64,000 nucleotides of DNA, from assembly GCF_023101185.1 (NCBI RefSeq), contig NZ_CP078077.1, forward strand, positions 1,951,630-2,015,629, read 5' to 3'. The notes under the pieces are model-generated. The model made no database searches. It had not been told where the DNA came from and saw only the letters and a program-made list of their open reading frames with translations. Source of the DNA: Microbacterium galbinum. Its GTDB lineage: Bacteria; Actinomycetota; Actinomycetes; Actinomycetales; Microbacteriaceae. This document shows positions 57,301 through 64,000 of the stretch, one piece after another. The stretch's first letter is position 1. Each line of letters starts with the position of its first letter. The translations under genes and the position numbers were made by a program.

Positions 57301-59081
57301 TCGAGGTCTGGGCGCCGCGGGCGCAGCGACTGCGGCTGCGCCGCTGGACGGATGCCGCGGCATCCCCCCACGACACCGAGCTGGCCCCGGCATCCGACGG
57401 CTGGTGGCGCGCCGACGTGGCGCTCGCCGAGGGCGACCGCTACGGCTTCGTGATCGATGACGCCGACGAAGCCCGCCCCGACCCGAGCTCGCGTCGTCAG
57501 CCCGACGGCGTGCACGGCCCGTCGGCGGCATTCGACGCGTCGACCTTCGCCTGGACGGATGCCGCGTGGACCGGCCGCCCCCTCGCGGGCGGCGTGATCT
57601 ACGAGCTGCACGTCGGCACGATGACGCCCGAGGGCACGCTCGACGCGCTGATCGAGCGGCTCGACCACCTCGTGGATCTCGGCGTCACGCACATCGAGCT
57701 GCTGCCGGTGAACGCCTTCAACGGCCTCTGGAACTGGGGCTACGACGGCGTGCTCTGGTATGCGGTGCACGAGCAGTACGGCGGCCCGCGCGCCTACCAG
57801 CGGTTGGTGGATGCCGCGCACGCCCGCGGTCTCGCCGTCATTCAGGACGTCGTGTACAACCACCTCGGTCCGAGCGGCAACTACCTGCCCGAGTTCGGTC
57901 CGTATCTGCGCGACGGTCAGCGCAACACGTGGGGCGACTCGATCGACCTCGATGAGCCGGCGGTGCGCGAGTACATCATCGAGAACGCGCTGATGTGGCT
58001 GCGCGACTTCCACGTCGACGGGCTCCGCCTCGACGCGGTGCACGCGCTGCACGACGAGCAGCCCGTGCACATCCTGCAGGAGCTGGCCGAGCGAGTCGAT
58101 GCGCTGTCGGCGCATCAGCAGCGGCCGCTCACTCTGATCGCCGAGTCGGACCTCAACGACCCCACGCTCATCCTCCCGCGCGAGGCGGGCGGCTACGGGC
58201 TCACGGCGCAGTGGTCCGACGACTGGCATCACGCCGTGCACGTGGCCCTGACCGGTGAGACGGCGGGCTACTACGAGGACTTCGCCGCGGCGGATGCCGT
58301 CGCCAAGGTCACCCGCGGAGGGTTCTTCCACGACGGCACGTTCTCGTCGTTCCGCGGGCGTCCGCACGGCCGACCGGTCCCCGACACGGTCCCCGCCTGG
58401 CGACTGGTGACCTTCGCCCAGGACCACGACCAGATCGGCAACCGTGCGGCGGGCGACCGGCTCTCGCAGACGCTGTCGCCGGGGAGGCTCGCGGTCGCGG
58501 CCGTGCTCACCCTCACCGCTCCCGGAACCCCCATGCTCTTCATGGGAGAGGAGTGGGGAGCCTCCACGCCCTGGCAGTTCTTCACCTCGCACCCCGAGCC
58601 CGAGCTCGGTCGCGCGACCGCCGAGGGCCGCATCGCCGAGTTCGCCCGCATGGGCTGGGACCCCGATCAGGTGCCCGACCCGCAGGACCCGGAGACCTTC
58701 GAGCGCTCGCACCTCGACTGGGCCGAACTCGACCGGCCCTCGCATGCAGGGCTGTACGCGCTGTACCGCGATCTGATCGCGCTGCGCCGCGCCCGACCCG
58801 AACTCACCGACCCCGATTCGTCGCGCAACCGCGTCACGGTCGAGGTGAGCGCGGACTCGGCAGGCAACGCGCCCGACGCCCGTGTCTACCGGATCGACCG
58901 CGGTGCGCTGGCGGTGCTGGTGAACCTGTCGCCCGAGCCCGCGTCCTTCGCGGTCGGCGCCGGTGACGAGGTGCTCCTGGCGACGGGCGAGGCGCTCATC
59001 GTCGACGGGCTGATCACGGTCCCGTCCGAATCGGCGGCCGTCGTCGCTCCCCCCGAGGGCCCGGAGGCCGTCTCGGGGTGA
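57297..59081 (+). CDS. treZ: Malto-oligosyltrehalose trehalohydrolase TreZ
   Basis: 594 residues. It releases trehalose from the end made by TreY. It opens with [14 protein letters not shown] of the N-terminal beta domain; the GH13 barrel carries nucleophile Asp246 ([10 protein letters not shown]), acid/base Glu283 (LIAESDLND) and [16 protein letters not shown]. Length and order match known TreZ proteins. The ATG overlaps the treY stop (ATGA). Trehalose from this operon serves as stress protectant and, in actinobacteria, can feed cell-wall glycolipids; the local sequence shows no stress promoter. Confidence 0.96.
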   Translation: MIEVWAPRAQRLRLRRWTDAAASPHDTELAPASDGWWRADVALAEGDRYGFVIDDADEARPDPSSRRQPDGVHGPSAAFDASTFAWTDAAWTGRPLAGGVIYELHVGTMTPEGTLDALIERLDHLVDLGVTHIELLPVNAFNGLWNWGYDGVLWYAVHEQYGGPRAYQRLVDAAHARGLAVIQDVVYNHLGPSGNYLPEFGPYLRDGQRNTWGDSIDLDEPAVREYIIENALMWLRDFHVDGLRLDAVHALHDEQPVHILQELAERVDALSAHQQRPLTLIAESDLNDPTLILPREAGGYGLTAQWSDDWHHAVHVALTGETAGYYEDFAAADAVAKVTRGGFFHDGTFSSFRGRPHGRPVPDTVPAWRLVTFAQDHDQIGNRAAGDRLSQTLSPGRLAVAAVLTLTAPGTPMLFMGEEWGASTPWQFFTSHPEPELGRATAEGRIAEFARMGWDPDQVPDPQDPETFERSHLDWAELDRPSHAGLYALYRDLIALRRARPELTDPDSSRNRVTVEVSADSAGNAPDARVYRIDRGALAVLVNLSPEPASFAVGAGDEVLLATGEALIVDGLITVPSESAAVVAPPEGPEAVSG

Positions 59082-59093
59082 GAAGCTAGAAGG

Positions 59094-60401
59094 ATGAGCA
59101 CGTCGTCCCTCACCGCCCCGGCCACCCCGCTGAGCGACGACGAGGTGCGTCGGCTGCGCGAGGACTTCCCGATCCTCGCGAGCACGGTGAATGGGCATCC
59201 GCTCGCCTATCTCGACTCGGGCGCGACCTCGCAGCGGCCCTTCGCGGTGCTCGACGCCGAGCGCGAGTTCGCGACCACCTTCAACTCCGCCGTGCACCGC
59301 GGAGCGCACACCCTCGCCGCCGAGGCCACCGAGCTCTTCGAGGACGCCCGGGCCACGGTCGCCCGCTTCATCGGGGCCGACGACGACGAGATCGTCTGGA
59401 CCTCGAACGCCACCGAGGCGCTGAACCTCGTCGCCTACTCTCTCTCGAACGCTTCGATCGGGCGCGGAGGAGCGGCGGCCGAGCCCCTGCGACTGCGGGC
59501 GGGCGACGAGATCGTCACGACCGAGATGGAGCACCACGCCAACCTCATCCCGTGGCAGGAACTCGCCGCGCGCACCGGTGCGACCCTGCGCGTGATCCCG
59601 CTCGACGACGACGGGGCGCTGCGCCTCGACACCCTCGCCGAGCACATCACCGACCGCGCGAAGCTCGTCGCCGTCACCCACGTCTCGAACGTGCTCGGCG
59701 TGATCAACCCCGTCGAGCGGGTGATCGCCCGCGCCCGCGAAGTCGGTGCGCTCGTGATGCTCGACGCCTGCCAGTCGGCTCCGCACCTGCCGCTCGACGT
59801 GCGCGCCCTCGACGTCGACTTCGCCGTGCTCTCCGGCCACAAGATGCTCGGACCCACCGGTGTCGGCGCGCTCTACGGCCGCCGCGAACTGCTCGAGATC
59901 ATGCCGCCGTTCCTCACCGGAGGCTCGATGATCACCACCGTCACCACCACCGAGGCCGAGTACATGGCTCCGCCCCAGCGCTTCGAGGCCGGCACGCAGC
60001 GGGTCTCGCAGGCGATCGCGCTCGCCGCGGCGGTCGACTACCTGACCGAGATCGGGATGCCGCGGATCGCCGCCCACGAAGCCCAGCTCGGTGCGCGCCT
60101 GCTCGACGGACTCGGCGCGATCGATGGTGTGCGAGTGCTCGGCGCGGGCATCGCTCTGCCGCGCGTGGGGCTCGCGAGCTTCGACGTCGCCGGCATCCAT
60201 TCGCACGACGTCGGCCAGTTCCTCGACGACCGCGGCATCGCCGTGCGCGTCGGCCACCACTGCGCCCAGCCGCTGCATCGCCGTCTGGGCGTGACCTCGT
60301 CGACGCGGGCCAGCACCTACCTCTACACGACCGACGCCGAGGTGGATGCCGTGATCGACGGCGTCGCCGCGGCCATCGACTTCTTCGGAGCACGCTCATG
60401 A
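59094..60401 (+). CDS. sufS: Cysteine desulfurase SufS
   Basis: 435 residues. This PLP enzyme takes sulfur from cysteine for Fe-S cluster assembly. The PLP lysine is Lys250 (SGHKMLGPTG) and the active-site cysteine Cys390 lies in VRVGHHCAQPLHR, the class II (SufS) context. The N-terminal region (REDFPILASTVNGHPLAYLDSGATSQRP) is canonical. ATG 59094 follows AGAAGG. Its stop overlaps the sufU start (ATGA), so the desulfurase and its sulfur acceptor are made together. Confidence 0.95.
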   Translation: MSTSSLTAPATPLSDDEVRRLREDFPILASTVNGHPLAYLDSGATSQRPFAVLDAEREFATTFNSAVHRGAHTLAAEATELFEDARATVARFIGADDDEIVWTSNATEALNLVAYSLSNASIGRGGAAAEPLRLRAGDEIVTTEMEHHANLIPWQELAARTGATLRVIPLDDDGALRLDTLAEHITDRAKLVAVTHVSNVLGVINPVERVIARAREVGALVMLDACQSAPHLPLDVRALDVDFAVLSGHKMLGPTGVGALYGRRELLEIMPPFLTGGSMITTVTTTEAEYMAPPQRFEAGTQRVSQAIALAAAVDYLTEIGMPRIAAHEAQLGARLLDGLGAIDGVRVLGAGIALPRVGLASFDVAGIHSHDVGQFLDDRGIAVRVGHHCAQPLHRRLGVTSSTRASTYLYTTDAEVDAVIDGVAAAIDFFGARS

Positions 60402-60856
60402 CGTCCGGCGACCTGCAGAACCTCTACCAGGAGCTCATCCTCGACCACTCGCGCACGCCGCACGGCTTCGGCCTGCGGGGCGAGATCCTGGCGCAGTCGC
60501 ACCAGGTCAATCCGACCTGCGGCGACGAGGTCACCGTGCAGGTGCACCGCGCGGCTGACGGATCGATCGAGGCGATCGCCTGGGAGGGGCACGGCTGCGC
60601 GATCTCGCAGGCGTCCGCGTCGCTGCTCGCCGAGCTCGCCGAAGGGCTCTCGGTCGACGATCTCGACGTGCGCATCGCGGCGTTCCGCGAGGCGATGCGC
60701 TCGCGCGGCAAGATCGAGCCCGACGAGGAGCTGCTCGGCGATGCCGCGGCTCTCGGCGGGGTGTCGAAGTACGTGGCGCGCGTGAAGTGCGCGATGCTCG
60801 CGTGGGTCGCCGCGGAGGACGCCCTGCAGAAGTCGACGCTGTCGCCCTCGGCCTAG
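60398..60856 (+). CDS. sufU: Fe-S cluster assembly sulfur-transfer protein SufU
   Basis: 152 residues. It accepts sulfur from SufS and passes it to the SufBCD scaffold. The zinc and sulfur-transfer residues are present: Cys41 and Asp43 (NPTCGDEV), Cys67 (GHGCAISQAS) and Cys131 (RVKCAML). The family-typical insertion around 98-122 (AMRSRGKIEPDEELLGDA) separates Gram-positive SufU from IscU. The ATG overlaps the sufS stop. The other suf genes are not in the window. Confidence 0.95.
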   Translation: MTSGDLQNLYQELILDHSRTPHGFGLRGEILAQSHQVNPTCGDEVTVQVHRAADGSIEAIAWEGHGCAISQASASLLAELAEGLSVDDLDVRIAAFREAMRSRGKIEPDEELLGDAAALGGVSKYVARVKCAMLAWVAAEDALQKSTLSPSA

Positions 60857-60919
60857 GGCGCGCCGACGTCATCCGGGGACTTCTCGGAATACCGGCGGGC
60901 GGTGGGCGTTGGCCCCTGC

Positions 60920-61558
60920 ATGACCACTATCGGAATCATCGGTGCAGGACACATCGGCGCTCAGGTCGCTCGCGCGGCCGTCGCCACCGGCTACGACGTC
61001 GTGATCGCGAACTCGCGCGGACCCGAGACCCTCACGGATCTCATCGACGAGCTGGGCCCGAAGGCGAAGGCGGCGACCGCGGTCGACGCGGGCGCGGAGG
61101 GCGATGTCGTCGTGGTGACGGTGCCGCTCAGGGCGATCGGTGACGTGCCGGTCGAACCGCTCGCCGGCAAGATCGTGCTCGACACGAACAACTACTACTT
61201 CGAGCGCGACGGCCACATCGACGCACTCGACAAGGGCGAGACCACGACCTCCGAGATCGTGCAGGCGCACCTGCCCACCTCGCGCATCGCCAAGGCGTTC
61301 AACCACATCATGGCCGCCGACATCACGTCGGACGGAACCCCGGCCGGTACGCCGGACCGCCGCGCGCTCGCGACCGCGGGCGACGACGAGGCCGTCGCGT
61401 TCGTCACGAAGTTCTACGACGAGATCGGATTCGACACCGTGAACATCGGACCCCTCAGCGAGTCGTGGCGGGTCGAGCGCGATCGCCCGGCGTACGTCGT
61501 GCGGCAGAACGCGGCCGAGCTCGAGGCGAACCTGGCGAAGGCGAATCGCCTGCCCTGA
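60920..61558 (+). CDS. NADPH-dependent F420 reductase-like protein
   Basis: 212 residues. The N-terminal dinucleotide-binding motif TIGIIGAGHIGAQVARAAV and the following VVIANSRGPETL match the NADP oxidoreductase coenzyme-F420-dependent family (Fno-like). The C-terminal part (AHLPTSRIAKAFNHIMAADI; DEIGFDTVNIGPLSESWR) keeps the cofactor-dimer region. It may transfer hydride between NADP and F420 or act on another substrate. ATG 60920 begins the Rossmann strand; there is no obvious ribosome site. A hairpin at 61576-61612 follows the gene. Confidence 0.88.
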   Translation: MTTIGIIGAGHIGAQVARAAVATGYDVVIANSRGPETLTDLIDELGPKAKAATAVDAGAEGDVVVVTVPLRAIGDVPVEPLAGKIVLDTNNYYFERDGHIDALDKGETTTSEIVQAHLPTSRIAKAFNHIMAADITSDGTPAGTPDRRALATAGDDEAVAFVTKFYDEIGFDTVNIGPLSESWRVERDRPAYVVRQNAAELEANLAKANRLP

Positions 61559-61575
61559 GTCGAGATCGATTTCAC

Positions 61576-61612
61576 GACGGGGGGACGGATGCCGCGGCAT
61601 CCGTCCCCCGTC
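61576..61612 (+). terminator. Hairpin terminator
   Basis: GACGGGGG-ACGGATGCCG pairs with CGGCATCCGTCCCCCGTC with one bulged G, starting 17 bases after the F420-reductase-like gene and followed by TCTCATT. It is probably an intrinsic terminator. Confidence 0.7.
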
Positions 61613-61685
61613 TCATTCAGGTGAATATTCTCGCCCTGGGATACCAAAGTTGGCGATTTCGCTCTGCGAGTGCAAGACTGCCGGA

Positions 61686-62339
61686 ATGACGGGGGCGGGG
61701 GCTACCGAACTGGAGTCGGTGCGAGTGACGCGCATACTGCGCGATGACATCGTGCTGGGTCGGCGCGCCCCGGGTTCGCGACTCGTCGAGCGTGACATCG
61801 CCGCCGAGCTGCACGTCTCGCGGCTGCCGGTGCGCGAGGCCATCCGCGTTCTCGTGTCGGAGGGCGTCGTCGTCGCACGGCCGCGCACGTGGGCCGTGGT
61901 GCGCGAGTTCACGCACCAGGACATCCAGGACTTCGCCGAGGTGCGCGAGGCGATCGAGACCCTGATCTTCGTGTTCGCCGCCGAGCGCCACGACGAGGAC
62001 GGCATCGAGCGCATCCGCCTCGCCTACGAGCGTGAGATGGCGGCGGCCCTCGCGGGCGATGCCGAAGGTGCGCGGATCGCGGCGGGCGAGTTCCACGAGA
62101 TCGCCGCGCGCCTCGCCGGCAACGACATGCTCAACGAGCTGATCACCGTCTTCCTCACGCGGCTGCAGTGGTTGTTCGGTCAGCACGACGACCTCCTGGC
62201 GATGGCCGAGGAGCACCGCATCATTCTCGAGGCGATCGAGGCCCGCGATTCCGACGCCCTGCGCACGCTGATCCCGCAGCACCTCGCGAGCGGGCGGCTC
62301 GCGGCCGAGCGGCGCTTGGCGCGCGGCGTCGAGGTCTGA
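61686..62339 (+). CDS. GntR family regulator, FadR/FCD subfamily
   Basis: 217 residues. The winged helix-turn-helix (ILRDDIVLGRRAPGSRLVERDIAAELHVSRLPVREAIRVL, about 15-55) is followed by the all-helical FCD ligand domain (about 90-210), which uses metal-binding histidines such as in FHEIAARLAGND. Family members respond to organic acids or sugar acids. ATG 61686 lies six bases after AAGACT and lacks a Shine-Dalgarno, consistent with a leaderless start. Its target genes are not obvious. Confidence 0.9.
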   Translation: MTGAGATELESVRVTRILRDDIVLGRRAPGSRLVERDIAAELHVSRLPVREAIRVLVSEGVVVARPRTWAVVREFTHQDIQDFAEVREAIETLIFVFAAERHDEDGIERIRLAYEREMAAALAGDAEGARIAAGEFHEIAARLAGNDMLNELITVFLTRLQWLFGQHDDLLAMAEEHRIILEAIEARDSDALRTLIPQHLASGRLAAERRLARGVEV

Positions 62340-62347
62340 GGGGCGGC

Positions 62348-62413
62348 GGCTGCGCTCGTGCGTGGCAGCGGCTGCGCTCGTGCGTGGCAGCGGCTGCGCT
62401 CGTGCGTGGCGGC
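62348..62413. repeat. Three tandem copies of a 22-bp unit
   Basis: The unit GGCTGCGCTCGTGCGTGGCAG plus C occurs at 62348-62369, 62370-62391 and 62392-62413, the last with one change. It begins nine bases after the GntR gene. Function unknown. Confidence 0.85.
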
Positions 62414-62421
62414 GGCCCGGC

Positions 62422-62506
62422 GTTCGTAACTCCGGAAGAACGAGGGTTTGCATCGCGGGACGACCGCTTCGGGCCAGTTCGAGCTGAAACCTCCGGAGTT
62501 GTGAAC
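62422..62506. repeat. 85-bp element with 15-bp imperfect terminal inverted repeats
   Basis: GTTCGTAACTCCGGA (62422-62436) and TCCGGAGTTGTGAAC (62492-62506, which reads GTTCACAACTCCGGA on the other strand) differ at two positions. The element has no coding content and resembles a small dispersed repeat or MITE-like unit. Confidence 0.55.
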
Positions 62507-62551
62507 GGCTGGTCCGCCGCACTTCGCCCTCACGTTGCCCCGGCACACCGC

Positions 62552-62557
62552 TATATT
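62552..62557 (+). promoter_or_regulatory. Candidate -10 for the small membrane protein / metalloprotease pair
   Basis: TATATT in an otherwise GC-rich stretch, 38 bases upstream of ATG 62596. No good -35. Confidence 0.4.
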
Positions 62558-62595
62558 GGGCCTGTTGGGTGTGTTCGCGTTCTCTGGGGAGCGGT

Positions 62596-62841
62596 ATGCG
62601 AGGCGTAGCCGTCGTCGTCGGGGGTCTGTTGTTGATCGGGGGAGCGACGATCGTCGTGCTCGCCGACCAGCAGCGCGCGGCCGAGGTCGCCCAGCTCCAC
62701 GAGCGCGTCGAGCAGACCACCGAGCGTCTCGACGAGATCGGTGACGACAACCTCGGCCTCGCCGCACGGCTCACGGCCCTGCGCTCGCAGATCGCCGAGC
62801 AGGATGCCGAGCTCACCGACACCACGGGATTCATGCAGTGA
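62596..62841 (+). CDS. Small membrane-anchored coiled-coil protein
   Basis: 81 residues. One membrane segment (about 2-24, GVAVVVGGLLLIGGATIVVL) is followed by a coiled-coil of about 50 residues (QQRAAEVAQLHERVEQTTER...). ATG 62596 is preceded by GGGGAG at 62586-62591. The stop overlaps the next start (GTGA). Topology suggests the coiled-coil faces outside, where it could pair with the coiled-coil stalk of the coupled HExxH protein. No family is recognised. Confidence 0.7.
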   Translation: MRGVAVVVGGLLLIGGATIVVLADQQRAAEVAQLHERVEQTTERLDEIGDDNLGLAARLTALRSQIAEQDAELTDTTGFMQ

Positions 62842-63707
62842 TCCGGCGCGCGATGGCGGTGACGATCGCTGCGGCGATCCTGGTGGGCGGCGCCGTGGTC
62901 GATCGGGCCACCGCTCTCGAGGCGGAGCGCGCCGAGACGGTCGCCGAACTGATCGCCGTGACCGAGCAGGCGAACACCTCTGCCGCGCGCACCGTCTATC
63001 TCGAAGGGGCCGTCGAACGCGCCGAAGAGGATGCCGCCGACCGCGACGCGGTGCTCGAGGTGCGCCCCGCCTTCGTCGATGAGATCGCCGCTCTCTCCAC
63101 GGCGTTGGAGGGCGCGGACGGCAAGGTCGACACGGCGGCGCACCGGGCATCCGCTCTGAATGCGCAGCAGACGGTGCTCGCCGAGCGGTCGGATCCCGCA
63201 GTGGTCGTCGCGGCCACCGCCACTGTTCACGCGCTCACCGAGAAGGTGGGCGAGGAGGTCTCCGACTGGCAGGCGGCGCAGATCGTCACCGCGGGTCCTG
63301 CCGGGCCGGCCTGGAGCACGAGCGGACCCGACGGGTACGCGCGCGTGCGCGCCGCCCTCGACCAGGTGGGCGGGGCGGGCGTGGGCCTGTACGAGTCGTC
63401 GTCGTGCGCGGGCGGCACGGCCCCGGCCTGCGCGAACAGCGGCGGCTACATCAAGTACCGCGCCGACATCGCGAACTGGAGCACCGGGCGCCTGCAGTGG
63501 GCCATGGCGCACGAGCTCGCGCATATCTACCAATTCCAGGTGTGGGGTGCGCTCAACGCCTCGGGCTCGTACCAGTCGATGTTCGGGGGAGACCCCGAGT
63601 TCCTGGCCAACTGCATGGCCGTCGTGCGCGGGTACCCGGGCGATGTCGGGTGCAACGGCGATCAGCAGGCGTGGGCATCGGGCATCTGGGTCGGCGCGGT
63701 GGGCTGA
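62838..63707 (+). CDS. Secreted or membrane-anchored HExxH metalloprotease-like protein
   Basis: 289 residues, GTG start overlapping the previous stop. An N-terminal hydrophobic segment (about 5-22) is followed by a coiled-coil stalk (about 25-145) and a C-terminal domain holding the zinc motif MAHELAHIYQF (His225, Glu226, His229). Glu254 in GGDPEFLANCMAV is a candidate third ligand. Four cysteines (190, 198, 259, 272) may form disulfides outside the cell. It looks like a small gluzincin-type peptidase on a stalk. The substrate is unknown, and the family is not one I can name. Confidence 0.72.
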   Translation: MIRRAMAVTIAAAILVGGAVVDRATALEAERAETVAELIAVTEQANTSAARTVYLEGAVERAEEDAADRDAVLEVRPAFVDEIAALSTALEGADGKVDTAAHRASALNAQQTVLAERSDPAVVVAATATVHALTEKVGEEVSDWQAAQIVTAGPAGPAWSTSGPDGYARVRAALDQVGGAGVGLYESSSCAGGTAPACANSGGYIKYRADIANWSTGRLQWAMAHELAHIYQFQVWGALNASGSYQSMFGGDPEFLANCMAVVRGYPGDVGCNGDQQAWASGIWVGAVG

Positions 63708-63722
63708 CGGCCGGTCGCTGGC

Positions 63723-64000
63723 TCAGTCGATGGGTGTCGTCGTGTCGATGGCCTCGCGCAGCGGCCCGCGCATGACGCGCCAGTACCCGGCAGGGGAGAG
63801 GCGCGTGAGCACGTCGATGAGCCGGGCCTCGCGGCCGATCATGGTGCGCGCCCGGCGATGGACGGTCGCGCGCACGATGCGCGCCGCGGCATCCGCGGGT
63901 TCGGTGTGGTACATCGCGGCCTGTGCGGCGGCGGCCCGATCGGCGATGGCCGGCGGGATCGCGGCGGCGTACCGACCGTGCAGGATGATGCCCGTGCGCA
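63723..64000 (-). CDS. SDR family oxidoreductase, C-terminal part
   Basis: The gene runs off the right edge; 91 residues of its C-terminal part are visible, reading RTGIILHGRYAAAIPPAIA, then YHTEPADAAARIVRAT, ARTMIGREARLIDVLTRLSP and GYWRVMRGPL. This pattern (DAARxIVRA followed by IG-DARLIDxLxRLxP) is frequent at the end of classical short-chain dehydrogenases. The catalytic Tyr-x3-Lys lies outside the window, so the assignment is provisional. It converges with the metalloprotease-like gene. Confidence 0.6.
   Translation of the reverse strand, partial: RTGIILHGRYAAAIPPAIADRAAAAQAAMYHTEPADAAARIVRATVHRRARTMIGREARLIDVLTRLSPAGYWRVMRGPLREAIDTTTPID

Noticed and set aside
57267..60278. Thousand-codon minus-strand open frame opposite treZ and sufS
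   Set aside because: Both plus-strand genes have intact catalytic motifs; the antisense frame is a by-product of GC-rich codon use.
62348..62413. CRISPR array
   Set aside because: The three 22-bp units are directly adjacent without spacers, and no cas genes are present.

Overview
The window is chromosomal DNA from a high-GC actinobacterium, most likely a Microbacterium or a close relative in the Microbacteriaceae. This rests on uniform G/C-ending codons, dense ATGA-coupled operons, many leaderless promoters of the form TANNNT-N6-ATG, and the gene content (SufS/SufU, TreYZ-GlgX, a fused rhamnulose-phosphate aldolase/dehydrogenase, ECF41 sigma factor). The genus is inferred from the sequence alone. 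No rRNA, CRISPR array, transposase, integrase or phage genes were seen.

Layout. 1-13.6 kb is housekeeping: a partial DUF2520 gene, a DUF2207 membrane protein, lysS, a DUF4192 protein, cardiolipin synthase, a duplicated-domain lipoprotein, a lipid kinase, a small sigma factor, serS, a HAD hydrolase, tRNA-Ser(TGA) and an LCP cell-wall ligase. 13.6-40.5 kb is a plant-sugar catabolic island lying between tRNA-Ser(TGA) and tRNA-Ser(GCT). It holds L-rhamnose catabolism (rhaI, aldolase/dehydrogenase, rhaB), an operon joining a GH78 rhamnosidase, an Asp/Glu-racemase-like protein, a GH127 enzyme, a RuBisCO-like protein and a DUF1537 kinase, an SDR dehydrogenase, a MarR/VOC pair, a sugar ABC importer, a GH3 enzyme, two coupled LacI repressors, and an apionate-lactonase-like gene with a GH63-like hydrolase. 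Most of its promoters carry copies of one LacI-type operator close to TTGAAACGTTTCAA, so the whole set looks like one regulon for taking apart rhamnose- and apiose-containing plant glycans or glycosides. The RuBisCO-like protein and DUF1537 kinase fit 3-oxo-isoapionate-4-phosphate decarboxylase and its kinase.

40.7-45.4 kb holds small regulator/enzyme modules: an AraC-GyrI regulator, an alcohol dehydrogenase with an isochorismatase-like protein divergent from TetR-GyrI, and a LysE exporter. 45.4-50.0 kb is a lower-GC accessory operon: a small protein, a 641-aa helical-plus-alpha/beta-hydrolase protein (DUF1023-like), two homologous lipoproteins, broken remnants of a second copy, and two small membrane proteins. 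Its structure shows insertion of a 902-bp cassette at a 183-bp direct repeat, similar to immunity-cassette shuffling in polymorphic toxin loci.

50.0-52.3 kb is an ECF41 sigma factor locus. The same promoter form (CGTCACA-N16-GGTC) sits in front of the sigma gene and of an NAD(P)-binding oxidoreductase gene, and an orphan SnoaL-like domain protein lies between them. 52.3-59.1 kb is glgX-treY-treZ (glycogen/maltodextrin to trehalose). 59.1-62.3 kb has sufS-sufU, an F420-reductase-like protein and a GntR regulator. 62.3-64 kb has repeats, a secreted HExxH metalloprotease-like protein with a coupled small membrane protein, and the end of an SDR gene running off the window.
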